From JAYEIA01 sp964472505 (GTDB taxonomy: Bacteria > Bacteroidota > Bacteroidia > Bacteroidales > JAADGE01), in contig CAYYQW010000028.1 in assembly GCA_964472505.1 (NCBI GenBank), positions 1 through 43,625 on the forward strand: a stretch of 43,625 nucleotides of DNA, read 5' to 3'. The notes beneath the pieces are model-generated. The model saw only the letters and a program-made list of their open reading frames with translations. It was not told the DNA's origin and did not search any database. This document shows positions 6,832 through 17,040 of this stretch, one piece after another. Numbering within the stretch: position 1 is the stretch's first letter; every line of letters starts with the position of its first letter. The position numbers and the translations under genes were made by a program.

Positions 6832-8478
6832 ATGAACTCAAATCAGGGAAGTGCATCCAAGTGGCTTATTAAAAAGACATTCGAAGCAAAGCGTTTGTAT
6901 ATTTATGCTTCGGTATTGACACTCTTAAGTGCCGGTTGTTTTGTTGTTTCTATTTGGTATTTGTCGGAGTTTGCTGCTTTGTGGCTTAATCAGGGGCGGG
7001 TTTTACCGAATATATTGCTGTATGCTTTAGCATTTCTTGCAGGCAGATATGTTTTTGCGCATTTTTCATCCTTAATAAACTATAGAGCCGGAAATATCAT
7101 TGTATCCAAAATCAAAAAGAAGCTTTATCCCGGATTGCTCAATAACAGCCAGTCAGACTCCATATCGAGTACTTTGTTAGTCAGTCGGGTGAGCGACGAC
7201 CTGAAACCCTTCTTCTCTTTTTTTATTCCTTATGCCATAGCTTCGGTACTGGTTGGTATTTTATTGTTAAGCGTGAGCTTTTGGATTGAAATATGGGTTG
7301 GGTTTATTCTGTTAATCTCTATTCTAATTATTCCGCTGCTGATGATAATGATAGGCTCGGGTGCCGAATCACTTCATAAAAAACACATTAATCTTTTTAT
7401 GAAATATTCAGCAGTTTTTTACAACCGCCTTTATACAGTTGCCGAAATTGTTAATTTAGACAACCTTAAGTCGCAATACGGGTTTTTGTCTAAAAAAAGC
7501 AAGGCGCTCAACAAAGCAACTGCCAATGTGATGCAGATTGCCATTCTTTCGTCGGCCGTATTGGAACTCTTTGTTTCCATTGCCATTGCCGGCGTTGCTG
7601 TTTACGTGGGAATGAGCCTTCTCGGAATTATACCCGGCTCTAATTACGGGAAAGGCTATGACTTTCAGAATGCATTGTTTTTGCTCATGCTTACGCCTTA
7701 TTTTTTCTTTTATATGCGAAAATTCGTCAGTGCTTATCACGACCGAAACAAGGCTTTGGCATCGGCCAAACTCTTAATGCCTTTATTGAATGATTCCGAT
7801 GAAACACCGCTTAGGGTTGAAAATGAAAATCTGCAAACTTTTGAAATCAATAATTTGAGTTTTTCTTATCCCGATTCCATGATAAAAGTTTTGCACAACA
7901 TCCGTCTTAAGCTGCCAACCAAAGGGGCGGTAGTGGTGAAAGGTATTTCGGGCTCCGGAAAATCTACTTTGCTAAAGATTTTGTCCGGAAATCTGAGGGC
8001 GCCGGACGGATTGGTTTCCGTAAACGAAAACAGCAATTCTTGGTCGGAGCAATGGCTTAAAAAGAACACATCTTACATGAATCAGTTTCCTTTCATCTTT
8101 GACGGTACATTACGATACAATGTTTTTCTTGACCCGGAGGCAGAAACAGAAAACAAATATCCTGAGTTTTTAGATAAAGTATTGGCGAAAAAGGAAGACG
8201 GTTGGGAAACCGTTTTAAGCCATAACGGAAAACAACTTTCAGGAGGTGAAAAACAATTGCTTACGCTTGCCCGCATGATGTTATACCCAAAACCAATAGC
8301 CATTTTGGACGAACCTACGGCAAATCTGGATGCCGATACGGTTGATATTATTATTGAGCAAATAAAGCAATTGGCACAAAACAAGCTAATTATTGTTGCA
8401 TCACATGAAGCGAAGTTTGATGCTGTAGCAACTACAGTACTAAATTTAAACTGGGGAGAGCAGATGGCCTATGAATAA
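6832..8478 (+). CDS. cydD: ABC exporter, CydD-like subunit
   Basis: This 548-residue fused membrane/ATPase half-transporter has about six transmembrane helices in residues 1-310, then a nucleotide-binding domain: Walker A GISGSGKST (371-379), signature LSGGE (469-473) and Walker B ending ILDEP (491-495). The pattern of the membrane part, with RAGNIIVSKIKKKLYPGLL after the second helix, resembles CydD. With the next gene, which overlaps it by 8 bases, it would form the CydDC heterodimer. CydDC is known to export glutathione and cysteine, or to handle haem, in support of cytochrome bd assembly. No cydAB is in the window. A promoter probably lies in 6706-6831, where TAATTTTG (6743-6750) fits the -7 element. 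The exact substrate is inferred. Confidence 0.75.
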   Translation: MNSNQGSASKWLIKKTFEAKRLYIYASVLTLLSAGCFVVSIWYLSEFAALWLNQGRVLPNILLYALAFLAGRYVFAHFSSLINYRAGNIIVSKIKKKLYPGLLNNSQSDSISSTLLVSRVSDDLKPFFSFFIPYAIASVLVGILLLSVSFWIEIWVGFILLISILIIPLLMIMIGSGAESLHKKHINLFMKYSAVFYNRLYTVAEIVNLDNLKSQYGFLSKKSKALNKATANVMQIAILSSAVLELFVSIAIAGVAVYVGMSLLGIIPGSNYGKGYDFQNALFLLMLTPYFFFYMRKFVSAYHDRNKALASAKLLMPLLNDSDETPLRVENENLQTFEINNLSFSYPDSMIKVLHNIRLKLPTKGAVVVKGISGSGKSTLLKILSGNLRAPDGLVSVNENSNSWSEQWLKKNTSYMNQFPFIFDGTLRYNVFLDPEAETENKYPEFLDKVLAKKEDGWETVLSHNGKQLSGGEKQLLTLARMMLYPKPIAILDEPTANLDADTVDIIIEQIKQLAQNKLIIVASHEAKFDAVATTVLNLNWGEQMAYE

Positions 8479-10069
8479 ATTTATTCTTAAACATATATTA
8501 CAGCCCTTTGCGGGCAGATGGTTGTCGGGGATTTTTCTACTGTTGTTCTGGACGCTGGCTTTCATAGCCCTTCCTGCTATTTCTGCTTGGTTTCTTGCAT
8601 CTTGCAGTTTAGCTTTTATTGCGGCCAACAGTATGTTTTCGTATTTGGTTCCGTCCTCAGTTATACGTTTACTGGCTTTGTTGCGCACGGTAACAAGATA
8701 TTTTGAGCGATTAGAGAATCATAAAACCACCCTTGATGTCCAACGCAGCCTGCAATTGAAAATATTTAAGTCCGTAGCCCGATTGCCTTATTTCAAAAAA
8801 CAAGTTAATAATAATTCAAGCATACTTGAAAACAGCACTTACGGCATCGATTTGATACTCAATCATATTCTGCTTTGGATTTTACCGTTTGCCGCCCTGA
8901 TTATTTCACTTGGTATTTATTTTTTCTTTCTAAAGGTATTTTCGCAAGTAATAGCTCTTGAATTTATCATCTCATCGGCCGTTCTTCTTTTTATTATTCC
9001 TCAATTCATTTTTCTGAAAAACCGAAAACTCTATCAGAAACTTAAAGCGCACAGAGAAGAAAATAATCGGGAGCTTATACAAAGCTTTAGGGGGCGAATA
9101 GAAATTTCAAAGTATAATTTGGAAGAAAAAGCCATAAGCCAACAAGAACAAAGAATGTTGCAAATTGAGCGATTGGAAAACAAATTGCAAGCCAATTCCT
9201 TTTCTTTGCAATTGATTGCAGGCTTTGCTTTTAATTGTATTGCCATATTCATACTTTGGCATTCCGGCTCTTACGATATCAGTACACCTATGGCTATCGG
9301 TATTTTCTTTGGTATTATGGCGCAGGCTGAATTGGCTGAAATGCTTTTCTCCGGAAAATCGGAAAAAAGCTCGGTTGCACATCAAATTAAAGATATTGAC
9401 TCGATTATTAAACAAGGAAAACAGACGGCTGAAACGGAGCAAGACCTTTCTGAATTTGAAAGTTTAAAATTGACAAATGTACGTGCAAAAATACCCGAAA
9501 CGCCCGTAGTTACTGAAGAACTAAATTTGGAAATTAAAAAAGCTGATTGGATTGCCCTTTACGGTGAAACCGGTAAAGGAAAGACCACGCTTTTAAACAG
9601 CCTTTTTTACCCTGAATATAGGCTCAGCGGTACTTTAGCTTGGAACGGTCAAACAAGATTATCGCATTTGCCGGTTCCTGACTGTATTTATGTAAGCCAA
9701 AAAGCCTATTTACTTACCGGAAGTTTGCGCGAAAACTTTGAGGGTTACCCCGACGAAGAGATAGAGCAAGTATTGAAAACGGTTGATTTAACAAGTTGGT
9801 ATTCACAACTCCCCGATGGCTTAGGCAGTTGGTTAGGCGAAAATGGAGAAACTCTGAGTGGCGGACAACGGAAAAAACTATTATTGGCACAAGCGTTACT
9901 AAAAAAACCTCAACTTTTGGTTGTAGATGAGCCCTCAGCCGGCATCAGCTCTGAAAATGCCATTAGCATTTTTCGAAATATCAAAAGCCAATATCCCGGC
10001 ATTAGTATTTTAATGGCCACTCACCTGAAAGATTTTGAATCGGAAGTTGATAAGGTGCTGAGCATTTAA
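8471..10069 (+). CDS. cydC: ABC exporter, CydC-like subunit
   Basis: The 532-residue partner of the preceding gene starts 8 bases inside it. Its membrane half contains ISAWFLASCSLAF and then RLLALLRTVTRYFERLENH, the conserved first-helix and coupling region of CydC. The ATPase half has Walker A GETGKGKTT (365-373), LSGGQ (462-466) and a VVDEPSAG Walker B. The signature is canonical here and LSGGE in the partner, so both sites look functional. Translational coupling suggests a fixed heterodimer in the inner membrane. Assignment as CydC is by these motifs; a general lipid or peptide exporter is the alternative. Confidence 0.75.
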   Translation: MNKFILKHILQPFAGRWLSGIFLLLFWTLAFIALPAISAWFLASCSLAFIAANSMFSYLVPSSVIRLLALLRTVTRYFERLENHKTTLDVQRSLQLKIFKSVARLPYFKKQVNNNSSILENSTYGIDLILNHILLWILPFAALIISLGIYFFFLKVFSQVIALEFIISSAVLLFIIPQFIFLKNRKLYQKLKAHREENNRELIQSFRGRIEISKYNLEEKAISQQEQRMLQIERLENKLQANSFSLQLIAGFAFNCIAIFILWHSGSYDISTPMAIGIFFGIMAQAELAEMLFSGKSEKSSVAHQIKDIDSIIKQGKQTAETEQDLSEFESLKLTNVRAKIPETPVVTEELNLEIKKADWIALYGETGKGKTTLLNSLFYPEYRLSGTLAWNGQTRLSHLPVPDCIYVSQKAYLLTGSLRENFEGYPDEEIEQVLKTVDLTSWYSQLPDGLGSWLGENGETLSGGQRKKLLLAQALLKKPQLLVVDEPSAGISSENAISIFRNIKSQYPGISILMATHLKDFESEVDKVLSI

Positions 10070-10196
10070 TAGGCTCGTGATAAAATTAGAATGCGTATTT
10101 TTATCAAATATAGTAAAAGCATTATGGGACTTGTGTCCGGGCATCAAAAAACGAAATGCACAGTCTTACAAATTTTTCAACACTAATTTTTAAAAA

Positions 10197-10718
10197 ATGA
10201 AAGGAAAACATATCGGTATTTTGCTTATGCTTGTTGGGCTGACTGGTTTTGTGTATTTCACCGCTCAGAAAAATGAAACCAAAATTTATGAGAAAAAGTA
10301 TCGGTCGGAAGGCAGCCGGACCGATTCTGTTTTTCTTAGCAATAATGCGGAATATATCATAAGTTTTTGGGCCATTGACGAAGAGCCGGCCGGTTTTAAC
10401 GAATGGCCGCACATGGAGGCGAGAATTAAGCTGTTTACAAAAAGCGAAAAATTATTTACCAAGAAAATTGTGAGTACAGACACTAAAGATGTAGGGGGTA
10501 TGCGGCGTGCACAAGATTACACTGACTTTAGTTATCACCCCAAACTCTCTGAAATGCTGTATTTGAAATCTGAACTCACAGCCGGTGATGAATGCGAAAT
10601 TATAATTTATTCCGAGCTCAGCGAAAGCATGAATATCAAGCCGGGCCTCTTCGTTATTGTTTTGGTTACGGGTATTTTTGTGTTTTTAAAATACAGAGCA
10701 AAACTCAATAAGCATTAA
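10197..10718 (+). CDS. Small membrane-anchored protein of unknown function
   Basis: The 173-residue protein has a transmembrane helix at each end (about residues 5-22 and 148-165) and a soluble, probably extracytoplasmic middle of about 120 residues with several beta-like segments. I recognise no family. It starts 127 bases after the CydC gene in the same direction and might be read with it. The 295 bases after it contain imperfect CAG-rich direct repeats around 10795-10820 and otherwise nothing I can name. Confidence 0.6.
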   Translation: MKGKHIGILLMLVGLTGFVYFTAQKNETKIYEKKYRSEGSRTDSVFLSNNAEYIISFWAIDEEPAGFNEWPHMEARIKLFTKSEKLFTKKIVSTDTKDVGGMRRAQDYTDFSYHPKLSEMLYLKSELTAGDECEIIIYSELSESMNIKPGLFVIVLVTGIFVFLKYRAKLNKH

Positions 10719-11013
10719 GCAATATTTCACCGACCAAAGCACTTTTGTTCGTCCGGAGGACAACAAAACGTGCGGGTTTGGGTATTAGATTTCAGTAGTC
10801 AGAAGTCAGAATTCAGATATCAAGCTATGCGCCGACGCTTGAGAATAATTGAAAAACAAAACTCCTTGCCGGCAGAAAAGACAGAACGGTTTGAAAAGCA
10901 GACTTAAATATAAAGCCAATTTTACCGAGAAACATCAGATATTTAGCCGATATTAATATTTGCGTTTCGTAATTTTAAAATAAACATTTAAGTTTGTCTC
11001 AAAATCCAAAATT

Positions 11014-13695
11014 ATGACTGAGCAAATAAAAAAACTCTTGCCTTATATTTCGGCAATCTTATTGTTTCTTGTAATAGCGGCGGCCTATTTCCCGGAAGCC
11101 ATACAAGGGAAAAAACTCAACCAGCACGATAAACAAACCTGGAAAGGCGGCGCTCAAGAAATTCTTGAATATCAGGAAGAAACCGGTGAACGTTCGTTTT
11201 GGACCAACTCCATGTTCAGCGGCATGCCTTCGTATCTGGTATCTACGCATGCACCGAATAATGTCAGTAAATACGGGTTTAAAATTATAGATTTGGGCCA
11301 TAATCTGCGGCCAATGAGCTTTGTGTTTATGCTCTTGGTAGGTTTTTGGATAACGCTTTTGTTTTTCCGAGTTAATCCTTGGCTGAGCATTGTCGGGGCT
11401 TTAGCTCTGGCTTTTTCATCCTATTACTTCATAATTATAGAAGCCGGGCATATTACTAAAGTCATTGCCATTGCTTTTATGGGGCCTGTTATAGCCGGAG
11501 TGCATTACGCCTATAAACACGATGCTTTGGCCGGCACATTGGTTATGATGCCTTTTTTGGCTATGCAATTGCTGGTAAATCATTTGCAAATCACATATTA
11601 CACTTTACTTATCATAATCGTTTACTTTATTTTTGTCTTGGTTGATACCATAAAAAAGAAGCAGTATCAGTCTTTTATCCGAACATCCGTCGTTTTATTT
11701 ATCGGAGCGCTTTTGGCCGTTTCCACCAATTTATATCAAATACTTACGACTTACGATTACGGACAAGACTCCATTCGCGGGCAATCCGAGCTTAGTTTCG
11801 ATGCCGAAAATAAAACAAGCGGCTTGGACAAAGACTATGCCACGGCCTGGAGCTACGGCAAGTTGGAAACCCTGAATTTATTCATTCCCAACTTAATGGG
11901 CGGCGCTTCCGGACAAGCACTTTCCGAAGATTCGGAAATGTACAAAGAACTGCAAAGGGTGCAAGCTCAAAACCCAAGACAATTGATTAAAAATATGCCA
12001 ACTTACTGGGGGCCGCAGCCATTTACTTCGGGGCCGGTTTATGTGGGCGCTTTGGTGGTATTTTTATTTGTGATGGGTATTTTTCTGGTAAAAGGCCGGC
12101 TCAAGTGGTGGCTTGTTTCCGTAACTGCCTTATCAATTCTTTTGGCTTGGGGCGAAAATTTTAATGTATTAACCAATCTGTTCTTGGAATATTTTCCGGG
12201 CTATAATAAATTCCGCACCGTTTCCATGATCCTGGTAATTGCTGAATTTTCCATACCCGTTTTGGGTATTTTGGCCCTTAGGAATATTCTTAAAAATAAA
12301 GTCAGCAAAGCAGAAGTGATGCATGCTTTGAAATGGTCCGGCGGTATTTTGGGCGGATTAATTGTAATTTTATTGATTAATCCGGGAATACTGAGCTTTG
12401 AAAATCCCGGCGATTCCCGCATTTTGCCCGAACAACTTATTCCCGCGCTTGAAGCCGACCGGGCTTCCATATTTCGTTCGGATGCCATGCGTTCATTAGC
12501 TTTTGTGGCTATAGGCGTTATTCTTACCTGGTTATTTGTGAAAGAGAAACTGAAAAAAGAATATTTCTTAGCTTTGCTCGGACTTGCCATTCTGGTTGAC
12601 TTATGGGCGGTGGATAAGCGTTATTTGAACAGCGAAGATTTTGTGAGTGCCCGCATAGAAAAAGAACCTTTCAAGAAATCGCCGGCGGATGAATTTATTC
12701 TCAATGATAATGAGTTGTATTTTAGAGTGATGAACCTTACGGTAAGCACTTTTAATGATGCTTCCACTTCTTATTTTCATAAAAGCATCGGCGGATATCA
12801 CGGAGCTAAAATGCGCCGATACCAAGACTTGATTGATTTTCATATTTCAGAAGAAAGCAATCGACTTATTAGTGTACTGAACGAGGAAACCGGCATGCGC
12901 CAATTGGATTCGGTACTGAACAGTTTGGCGGTTTTAAACATGCTGAATACCAAATACTTTATACTGAATCCCGAAGGGCGGCCGTTGGAAAACATGAGCC
13001 GTTTGGCTAATGCTTGGTTTGTGGAGGATGTGAAGTTTGTGAAAAATGCCGATGAGGAAATATCCGCATTGGTAAATCCGGAGAAAGTTGAAACAGTGGT
13101 ACAGCTTTTTGACCAAAAAAATGATTTGGAAAGACAAATCAAGCGTTTGGAAGGTCGCATTCGGTCTGTACAAGGCACTTCCCAAGAACAAACACTGATG
13201 CAGGATTACGGCAGACTGACCGGGGAATTGGACGCCGTGAAACGAGAAATTGACCGGCTGAGAGACTTTAATCCGGAGAAAACCGCCGTGGTAAACGAAC
13301 GTTTCAAAACCCTTGTTCCTGACATACAGCCCGACAGCACGGCGCAAATAAGTTTAAGCGCCTACAAACCCAATGAGCTGAAATACAAAGTTTCGGTTAG
13401 CAGTCCGCAATTGGCCGTATTTTCCGAAATTTATTATGAAAAAGGCTGGAATGCTTATCTCGATGGTGAGTTTATGCCGCATTTTAGAGCCAATTATGTT
13501 TTGCGCGCCATGCAAATATTGCCCGGTGAACATGAGCTGGTTTTTAAGTTTGAACCTGAAATAGCAAAAACAGGAACATCCGGTTCTTTATACGGTTCCA
13601 TACTCTTTTTATTAGCCTTTTTTGGCGGCCTGGCTTATATTATTAAAAATAAAATTAAGGAAGAAAAAACGGAAGATAAACCGGAAAGAACATAA
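11014..13695 (+). CDS. YfhO-family membrane protein
   Basis: The 893-residue protein has an N-terminal helix, many further transmembrane segments up to about residue 520, and a long extracytoplasmic C-terminal part. One more helix lies at the extreme end (about 860-880). The segment around YYEKGWNAYLDGE and the following ILPGEHELVFKFEP is characteristic of YfhO proteins, which are GT-C-like membrane proteins linked to glycosylation of lipoteichoic acid or other surface glycans in some bacteria. A coiled-coil-like stretch lies near residues 700-760 (NDLERQIKRLEGRI). A GT2 glycosyltransferase begins 17 bases after its stop and a DUF115-like gene follows that, so the three probably form a surface-glycan operon. 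Function in this organism is inferred. Confidence 0.85.
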   Translation: MTEQIKKLLPYISAILLFLVIAAAYFPEAIQGKKLNQHDKQTWKGGAQEILEYQEETGERSFWTNSMFSGMPSYLVSTHAPNNVSKYGFKIIDLGHNLRPMSFVFMLLVGFWITLLFFRVNPWLSIVGALALAFSSYYFIIIEAGHITKVIAIAFMGPVIAGVHYAYKHDALAGTLVMMPFLAMQLLVNHLQITYYTLLIIIVYFIFVLVDTIKKKQYQSFIRTSVVLFIGALLAVSTNLYQILTTYDYGQDSIRGQSELSFDAENKTSGLDKDYATAWSYGKLETLNLFIPNLMGGASGQALSEDSEMYKELQRVQAQNPRQLIKNMPTYWGPQPFTSGPVYVGALVVFLFVMGIFLVKGRLKWWLVSVTALSILLAWGENFNVLTNLFLEYFPGYNKFRTVSMILVIAEFSIPVLGILALRNILKNKVSKAEVMHALKWSGGILGGLIVILLINPGILSFENPGDSRILPEQLIPALEADRASIFRSDAMRSLAFVAIGVILTWLFVKEKLKKEYFLALLGLAILVDLWAVDKRYLNSEDFVSARIEKEPFKKSPADEFILNDNELYFRVMNLTVSTFNDASTSYFHKSIGGYHGAKMRRYQDLIDFHISEESNRLISVLNEETGMRQLDSVLNSLAVLNMLNTKYFILNPEGRPLENMSRLANAWFVEDVKFVKNADEEISALVNPEKVETVVQLFDQKNDLERQIKRLEGRIRSVQGTSQEQTLMQDYGRLTGELDAVKREIDRLRDFNPEKTAVVNERFKTLVPDIQPDSTAQISLSAYKPNELKYKVSVSSPQLAVFSEIYYEKGWNAYLDGEFMPHFRANYVLRAMQILPGEHELVFKFEPEIAKTGTSGSLYGSILFLLAFFGGLAYIIKNKIKEEKTEDKPERT

Positions 13696-13712
13696 AAGCA
13701 AAATCGGATTCA

Positions 13713-14615
13713 ATGAAGCTTTCTATAATTATTTGTACCTACAATCGCGAAAAATATATTCTGCAATTATTGGAAAGTATTGCCCGGCAAGATTTTCCTT
13801 ATTCCGGATATGAAATTGTATTTGTAAATAATAATTCGCCCGACCAAACGGCTCAACGATGCCGCGAGTTTCAGGCTGCGCATCCTGAGATAAATTTCGC
13901 TTATTTTGAGGAAAAGAAACAAGGCTTGTCGCATGCCCGAAATCGAGGAATAGCGGAAGCACGCGGAAATATTTTGGCTTTCATAGACGATGATGCTTTG
14001 GCGCATGATGCTTATTTGGACAATATGCAAAAAGCATTTCAAAACCGTCCGGAGATTTTTGCTGCCGGCGGTAAAATTGTACCGCTCTACGAAAGCAAGC
14101 GCCCCAAATGGATGAGCCGTTTTTTGGAACCGGTTATGTCGGTTATTGATTTGGGACAAAAGCAAAAACCCTTTCCGCGAAATAAATTTCCGGTGGGCGC
14201 CAATATGATGTTTCGGAAAACGGTTTTTGAGCAAGTCGGTAATTTTAATACCGAGCTGGGCCGCACCGGCAAAAAAATGCTTGGCGGCGAAGAGAAAGAC
14301 TTATTTTACCGAATGCGTAAAGCCGATATGCCGGTTTTTTATTTGCCCGATGTAGCCGTCAGCCACACGGTACCCGACGAGCGGCTTACTAAGGCTTTTA
14401 TTCGTAAACAAGCACTGGGAATAGGTGAAAGCGAAAAAATTCGTACCCAAAATTTCGGACAGGGCAACTACGGCACGGCAATTTTTAAAGAGTTTTTGAA
14501 ATGGGGCGCATCGCTGATTCTTTTTGTTTGGTATGCTGCCGGATTACAATATCCCAAAGCAGCTATGATTATAAAATTCCGATATTGGGTAAGTAAAGGA
14601 ATGCTGAAAAATTAA
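13713..14615 (+). CDS. Family 2 glycosyltransferase
   Basis: The 300-residue enzyme begins MKLSIIICTYNREKYI, the nucleotide-sugar-binding start of the GT-A fold. It continues with VFVNNNSPD, GLSHARNRGI and the metal-binding DxD-type motif FIDDDA (about residues 91-96). A C-terminal LGGEEKDLFYRM is the usual ED acceptor-base region. A hydrophobic segment near the end (about 260-280) could anchor it to the membrane. It would transfer a sugar from a nucleotide donor to a surface glycan; donor and acceptor are unknown. It lies between YfhO and a DUF115-like gene, with 17- and 4-base gaps. Confidence 0.9.
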   Translation: MKLSIIICTYNREKYILQLLESIARQDFPYSGYEIVFVNNNSPDQTAQRCREFQAAHPEINFAYFEEKKQGLSHARNRGIAEARGNILAFIDDDALAHDAYLDNMQKAFQNRPEIFAAGGKIVPLYESKRPKWMSRFLEPVMSVIDLGQKQKPFPRNKFPVGANMMFRKTVFEQVGNFNTELGRTGKKMLGGEEKDLFYRMRKADMPVFYLPDVAVSHTVPDERLTKAFIRKQALGIGESEKIRTQNFGQGNYGTAIFKEFLKWGASLILFVWYAAGLQYPKAAMIIKFRYWVSKGMLKN

Positions 14616-14619
14616 GACC

Positions 14620-15492
14620 ATGTTTAAATCCAAATTTCAAATTTTTATTGAAAATACGGTTCACAGCCTGCTTTCGATATTAAAAATACTCTTTTTCTCA
14701 AAAATAGGCGCATCTTATAAAAAAGTAAAAGGCGGCAATTCTTGTATTGTATTGGGCAACGGGCCTTCATTGAACAAAGATATAGCCGAACATCCCGATT
14801 TTTTTGAACAGCATGATTTATTTGCCGTTAATCATTTTGCCTCATCCGATTACTATCGGCAGTTTAAGCCGGCTTATTATGTGTTGAATGCCCCGGAAAT
14901 GTGGGAGCCCAAAGCCAATGAGAAATACGTAAAAATGGGTGAAACTCTTTTTAATCAGTTGGCACAAAAAACTGCTTGGCCTTTGGAATTATTTATTAAT
15001 TCCGATGCTGCTAAGTATTCCAAATGGAAACAAATATTGGCAAACAATGAGCAGATACGGGTTCATTATTTCAATGCTGCGCCGATAGAGGGTTTTAGGG
15101 CTTTTGAGCATCTTTGCTATCGTAAAAATTTGGGCATGCCGCGCCCGCACAATGTCCTTATTCCCTCACTTATAATTGCGCTGAATCTGCAATTTAAAAA
15201 CCTATTCATAGCCGGAGCCGATCATAACTGGATGAAAGACATGATGGTGGATGAAAACAACCGTGTTTATCTGACTCAGAAACACTTTTATGATGAAAAA
15301 ACGGCTCAGAAAAATACCATGCACAAGCGCGGAACCGGTGTGCGGCGCATGCATGAGGTTTTGCAAAAATTTGCACATTCTTTTGAAAGCTATTTCAAAA
15401 TTAAAGCTTATGCCGATAAATTAGGCGTTCCGGTAATTAATCTTACGGAAGGCTCTTTTATTGATGCTTTTGAACGCCGGAAACTTTCTTAA
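14620..15492 (+). CDS. DUF115 / MptE-like glycan-cluster protein
   Basis: The 290-residue protein contains CIVLGNGPSLNKDI (about residues 43-56), the nucleotide-binding start seen in DUF115/MptE-like proteins. Later it has FIAGADHNWMKDM, where an Asp-His pair follows a strand. In surface-polysaccharide clusters such proteins are often associated with sugar or sialic-acid-type transfer; the activity of this one is unknown. It begins 4 bases after the GT2 stop, so the pair is surely co-transcribed. The convergent flippase gene ends 45 bases further on. Confidence 0.65.
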   Translation: MFKSKFQIFIENTVHSLLSILKILFFSKIGASYKKVKGGNSCIVLGNGPSLNKDIAEHPDFFEQHDLFAVNHFASSDYYRQFKPAYYVLNAPEMWEPKANEKYVKMGETLFNQLAQKTAWPLELFINSDAAKYSKWKQILANNEQIRVHYFNAAPIEGFRAFEHLCYRKNLGMPRPHNVLIPSLIIALNLQFKNLFIAGADHNWMKDMMVDENNRVYLTQKHFYDEKTAQKNTMHKRGTGVRRMHEVLQKFAHSFESYFKIKAYADKLGVPVINLTEGSFIDAFERRKLS

Positions 15493-15501
15493 AAAAAATT
15501 G

Positions 15502-15529
15502 TATGAACGAAATGCTTTAATTGTTCATA
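15502..15529. terminator. Possible bidirectional terminator hairpin
   Basis: TATGAAC (15502-15508) and GTTCATA (15523-15529) form a 7-bp stem in the 45-base gap between two convergent genes. A run of A precedes it, which is a run of T for the minus-strand transcript. The stem is AT-rich and weak. Confidence 0.35.
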
Positions 15530-15537
15530 AATGTTGG

Positions 15538-17025
15538 TTATTTCTTTAACTTTCTCACAATTTGAGTAAGAAATTTATCCGCCTGCTCATTAGCGTCTTC
15601 GGAGAATTTTGCAAAGTAAGCAATTAAAGCAAATAGAACGCTTATAATACTGCTGCGTATAAGTATATCGAGATAAAAATTGTCGGGTTCCGGGATGTAT
15701 TGGTTTATAAACAAAATTAAAGCACCGGTGAGCAAAATGTATAAATGTCGGGGGCGGTAAGGCTGAAAACCGTAGCGAAATAACAGGAAAAGAAAACGAA
15801 GCAATGCCGTGAGAAATACCGCTATGAGCGATGCCAGAGCGCCGCCGGTAAGCCCGTACAACGGGATAAAAATAATATTGCTCACAACGATGCCGGCTAT
15901 CATAAACAACATGATATAGGCATGTACTTTGTAATTTTTTGAAGAAGAAATAATGCCGGCGCCTACACCGGATGCCATTTCAAAAATATTAGCCAAGCCA
16001 ATAAACAGAATTACGTAGCGGCCTTCGGAATAGTCGGGAAGAATTTTAAAGATGTTTTCAATATTGGCCCAAATTCCCACAAACAACAGTACGCCAATCA
16101 GCAGCATATTAATACTGCTTTTCTTATAAATGAGTTGAATTTGTTCCGGTTTGTTTTCTTTCCAGGCATCGGCAATAAAAATACCGCTTATTTTACGAAT
16201 GGCTCGTGAAGGTATCAGAATTAAAGTGGCGAAATAAAAACTCACCGAATAAATGCCGGTAGCACTCAGTCCGAGATAATAATTTATCATATACTTATCA
16301 ATATTCATAACTGCCAAACTGCTGAAAACAGTTAGTATGCCAAAAAATGCTACGCCGGCCATCTCTTTTTTCATGCTCCGCATCAGCTTCCAATTCGGAC
16401 GGCTAATGTAAAAATCTCCGCGAATAATAAGCACAACAGCAATGAGTAGGGTCGGACTGTTATAGGCAATCACATAGTACAATACAAAGTCGCTGAAATT
16501 AATGATTTCAAAAATGTATAAGCCAATCAGAACCAGATTAAGCAGACGTACAACAACTTCTCTGAACAGAATTCCGGAAACGGCATCATAAAGCATGCGG
16601 TTGTAGGTATCCAAAAGGCTGAAAAGGCTCGCAAAAATGATAAGTATGGGCAGATAGTAATAATTATTGCGCAGCAAAGGGCTTTCGCCGGGTTTTTGGG
16701 CAATAATAGTGTCTGCAAAAACAAAAACTACAATAAGGGTGAGTGAAATTCCGACAGTTGTAACTAATAAGCCCAAACTGAGAATGCCGCTGTGTTTTCC
16801 TGCCGGTGCTCTAAAATACGGAAACAAGCGCGTAAGAATACTGTTGAAACCCAAAGTGGAAAAAGACGAAAAAATTAAAGTTATGGCAATCAGCAGATTT
16901 ACAAGTCCGACTTGTTCCGGGCTTAAGAATTTCGGCATTAACAGGCCGGCACTCAAAAAACCAAGGACGGCTCCTACATAATTATATGCGGAGCCTTGTA
17001 TGGATTGTTTAGCAATTTTGCCCAT
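15538..17025 (-). CDS. Polysaccharide flippase (Wzx/MATE-like)
   Basis: The 495-residue protein is almost entirely hydrophobic, with about twelve to fourteen transmembrane helices. Its N-terminus, IAKQSIQGSAYNYVGAVLGF, and the following EQVGLVNLL segment are typical of oligosaccharide flippases of the polysaccharide biosynthesis family. It would turn lipid-linked sugar units across the inner membrane. It starts 15 bases after the glycogen enzyme on the same strand and is probably read with it. Functionally it fits better with the convergent YfhO/GT2/DUF115 genes. Confidence 0.88.
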   Translation of the reverse strand: MGKIAKQSIQGSAYNYVGAVLGFLSAGLLMPKFLSPEQVGLVNLLIAITLIFSSFSTLGFNSILTRLFPYFRAPAGKHSGILSLGLLVTTVGISLTLIVVFVFADTIIAQKPGESPLLRNNYYYLPILIIFASLFSLLDTYNRMLYDAVSGILFREVVVRLLNLVLIGLYIFEIINFSDFVLYYVIAYNSPTLLIAVVLIIRGDFYISRPNWKLMRSMKKEMAGVAFFGILTVFSSLAVMNIDKYMINYYLGLSATGIYSVSFYFATLILIPSRAIRKISGIFIADAWKENKPEQIQLIYKKSSINMLLIGVLLFVGIWANIENIFKILPDYSEGRYVILFIGLANIFEMASGVGAGIISSSKNYKVHAYIMLFMIAGIVVSNIIFIPLYGLTGGALASLIAVFLTALLRFLFLLFRYGFQPYRPRHLYILLTGALILFINQYIPEPDNFYLDILIRSSIISVLFALIAYFAKFSEDANEQADKFLTQIVRKLKK

Positions 17026-17040
17026 AAAACAGTATGCGGA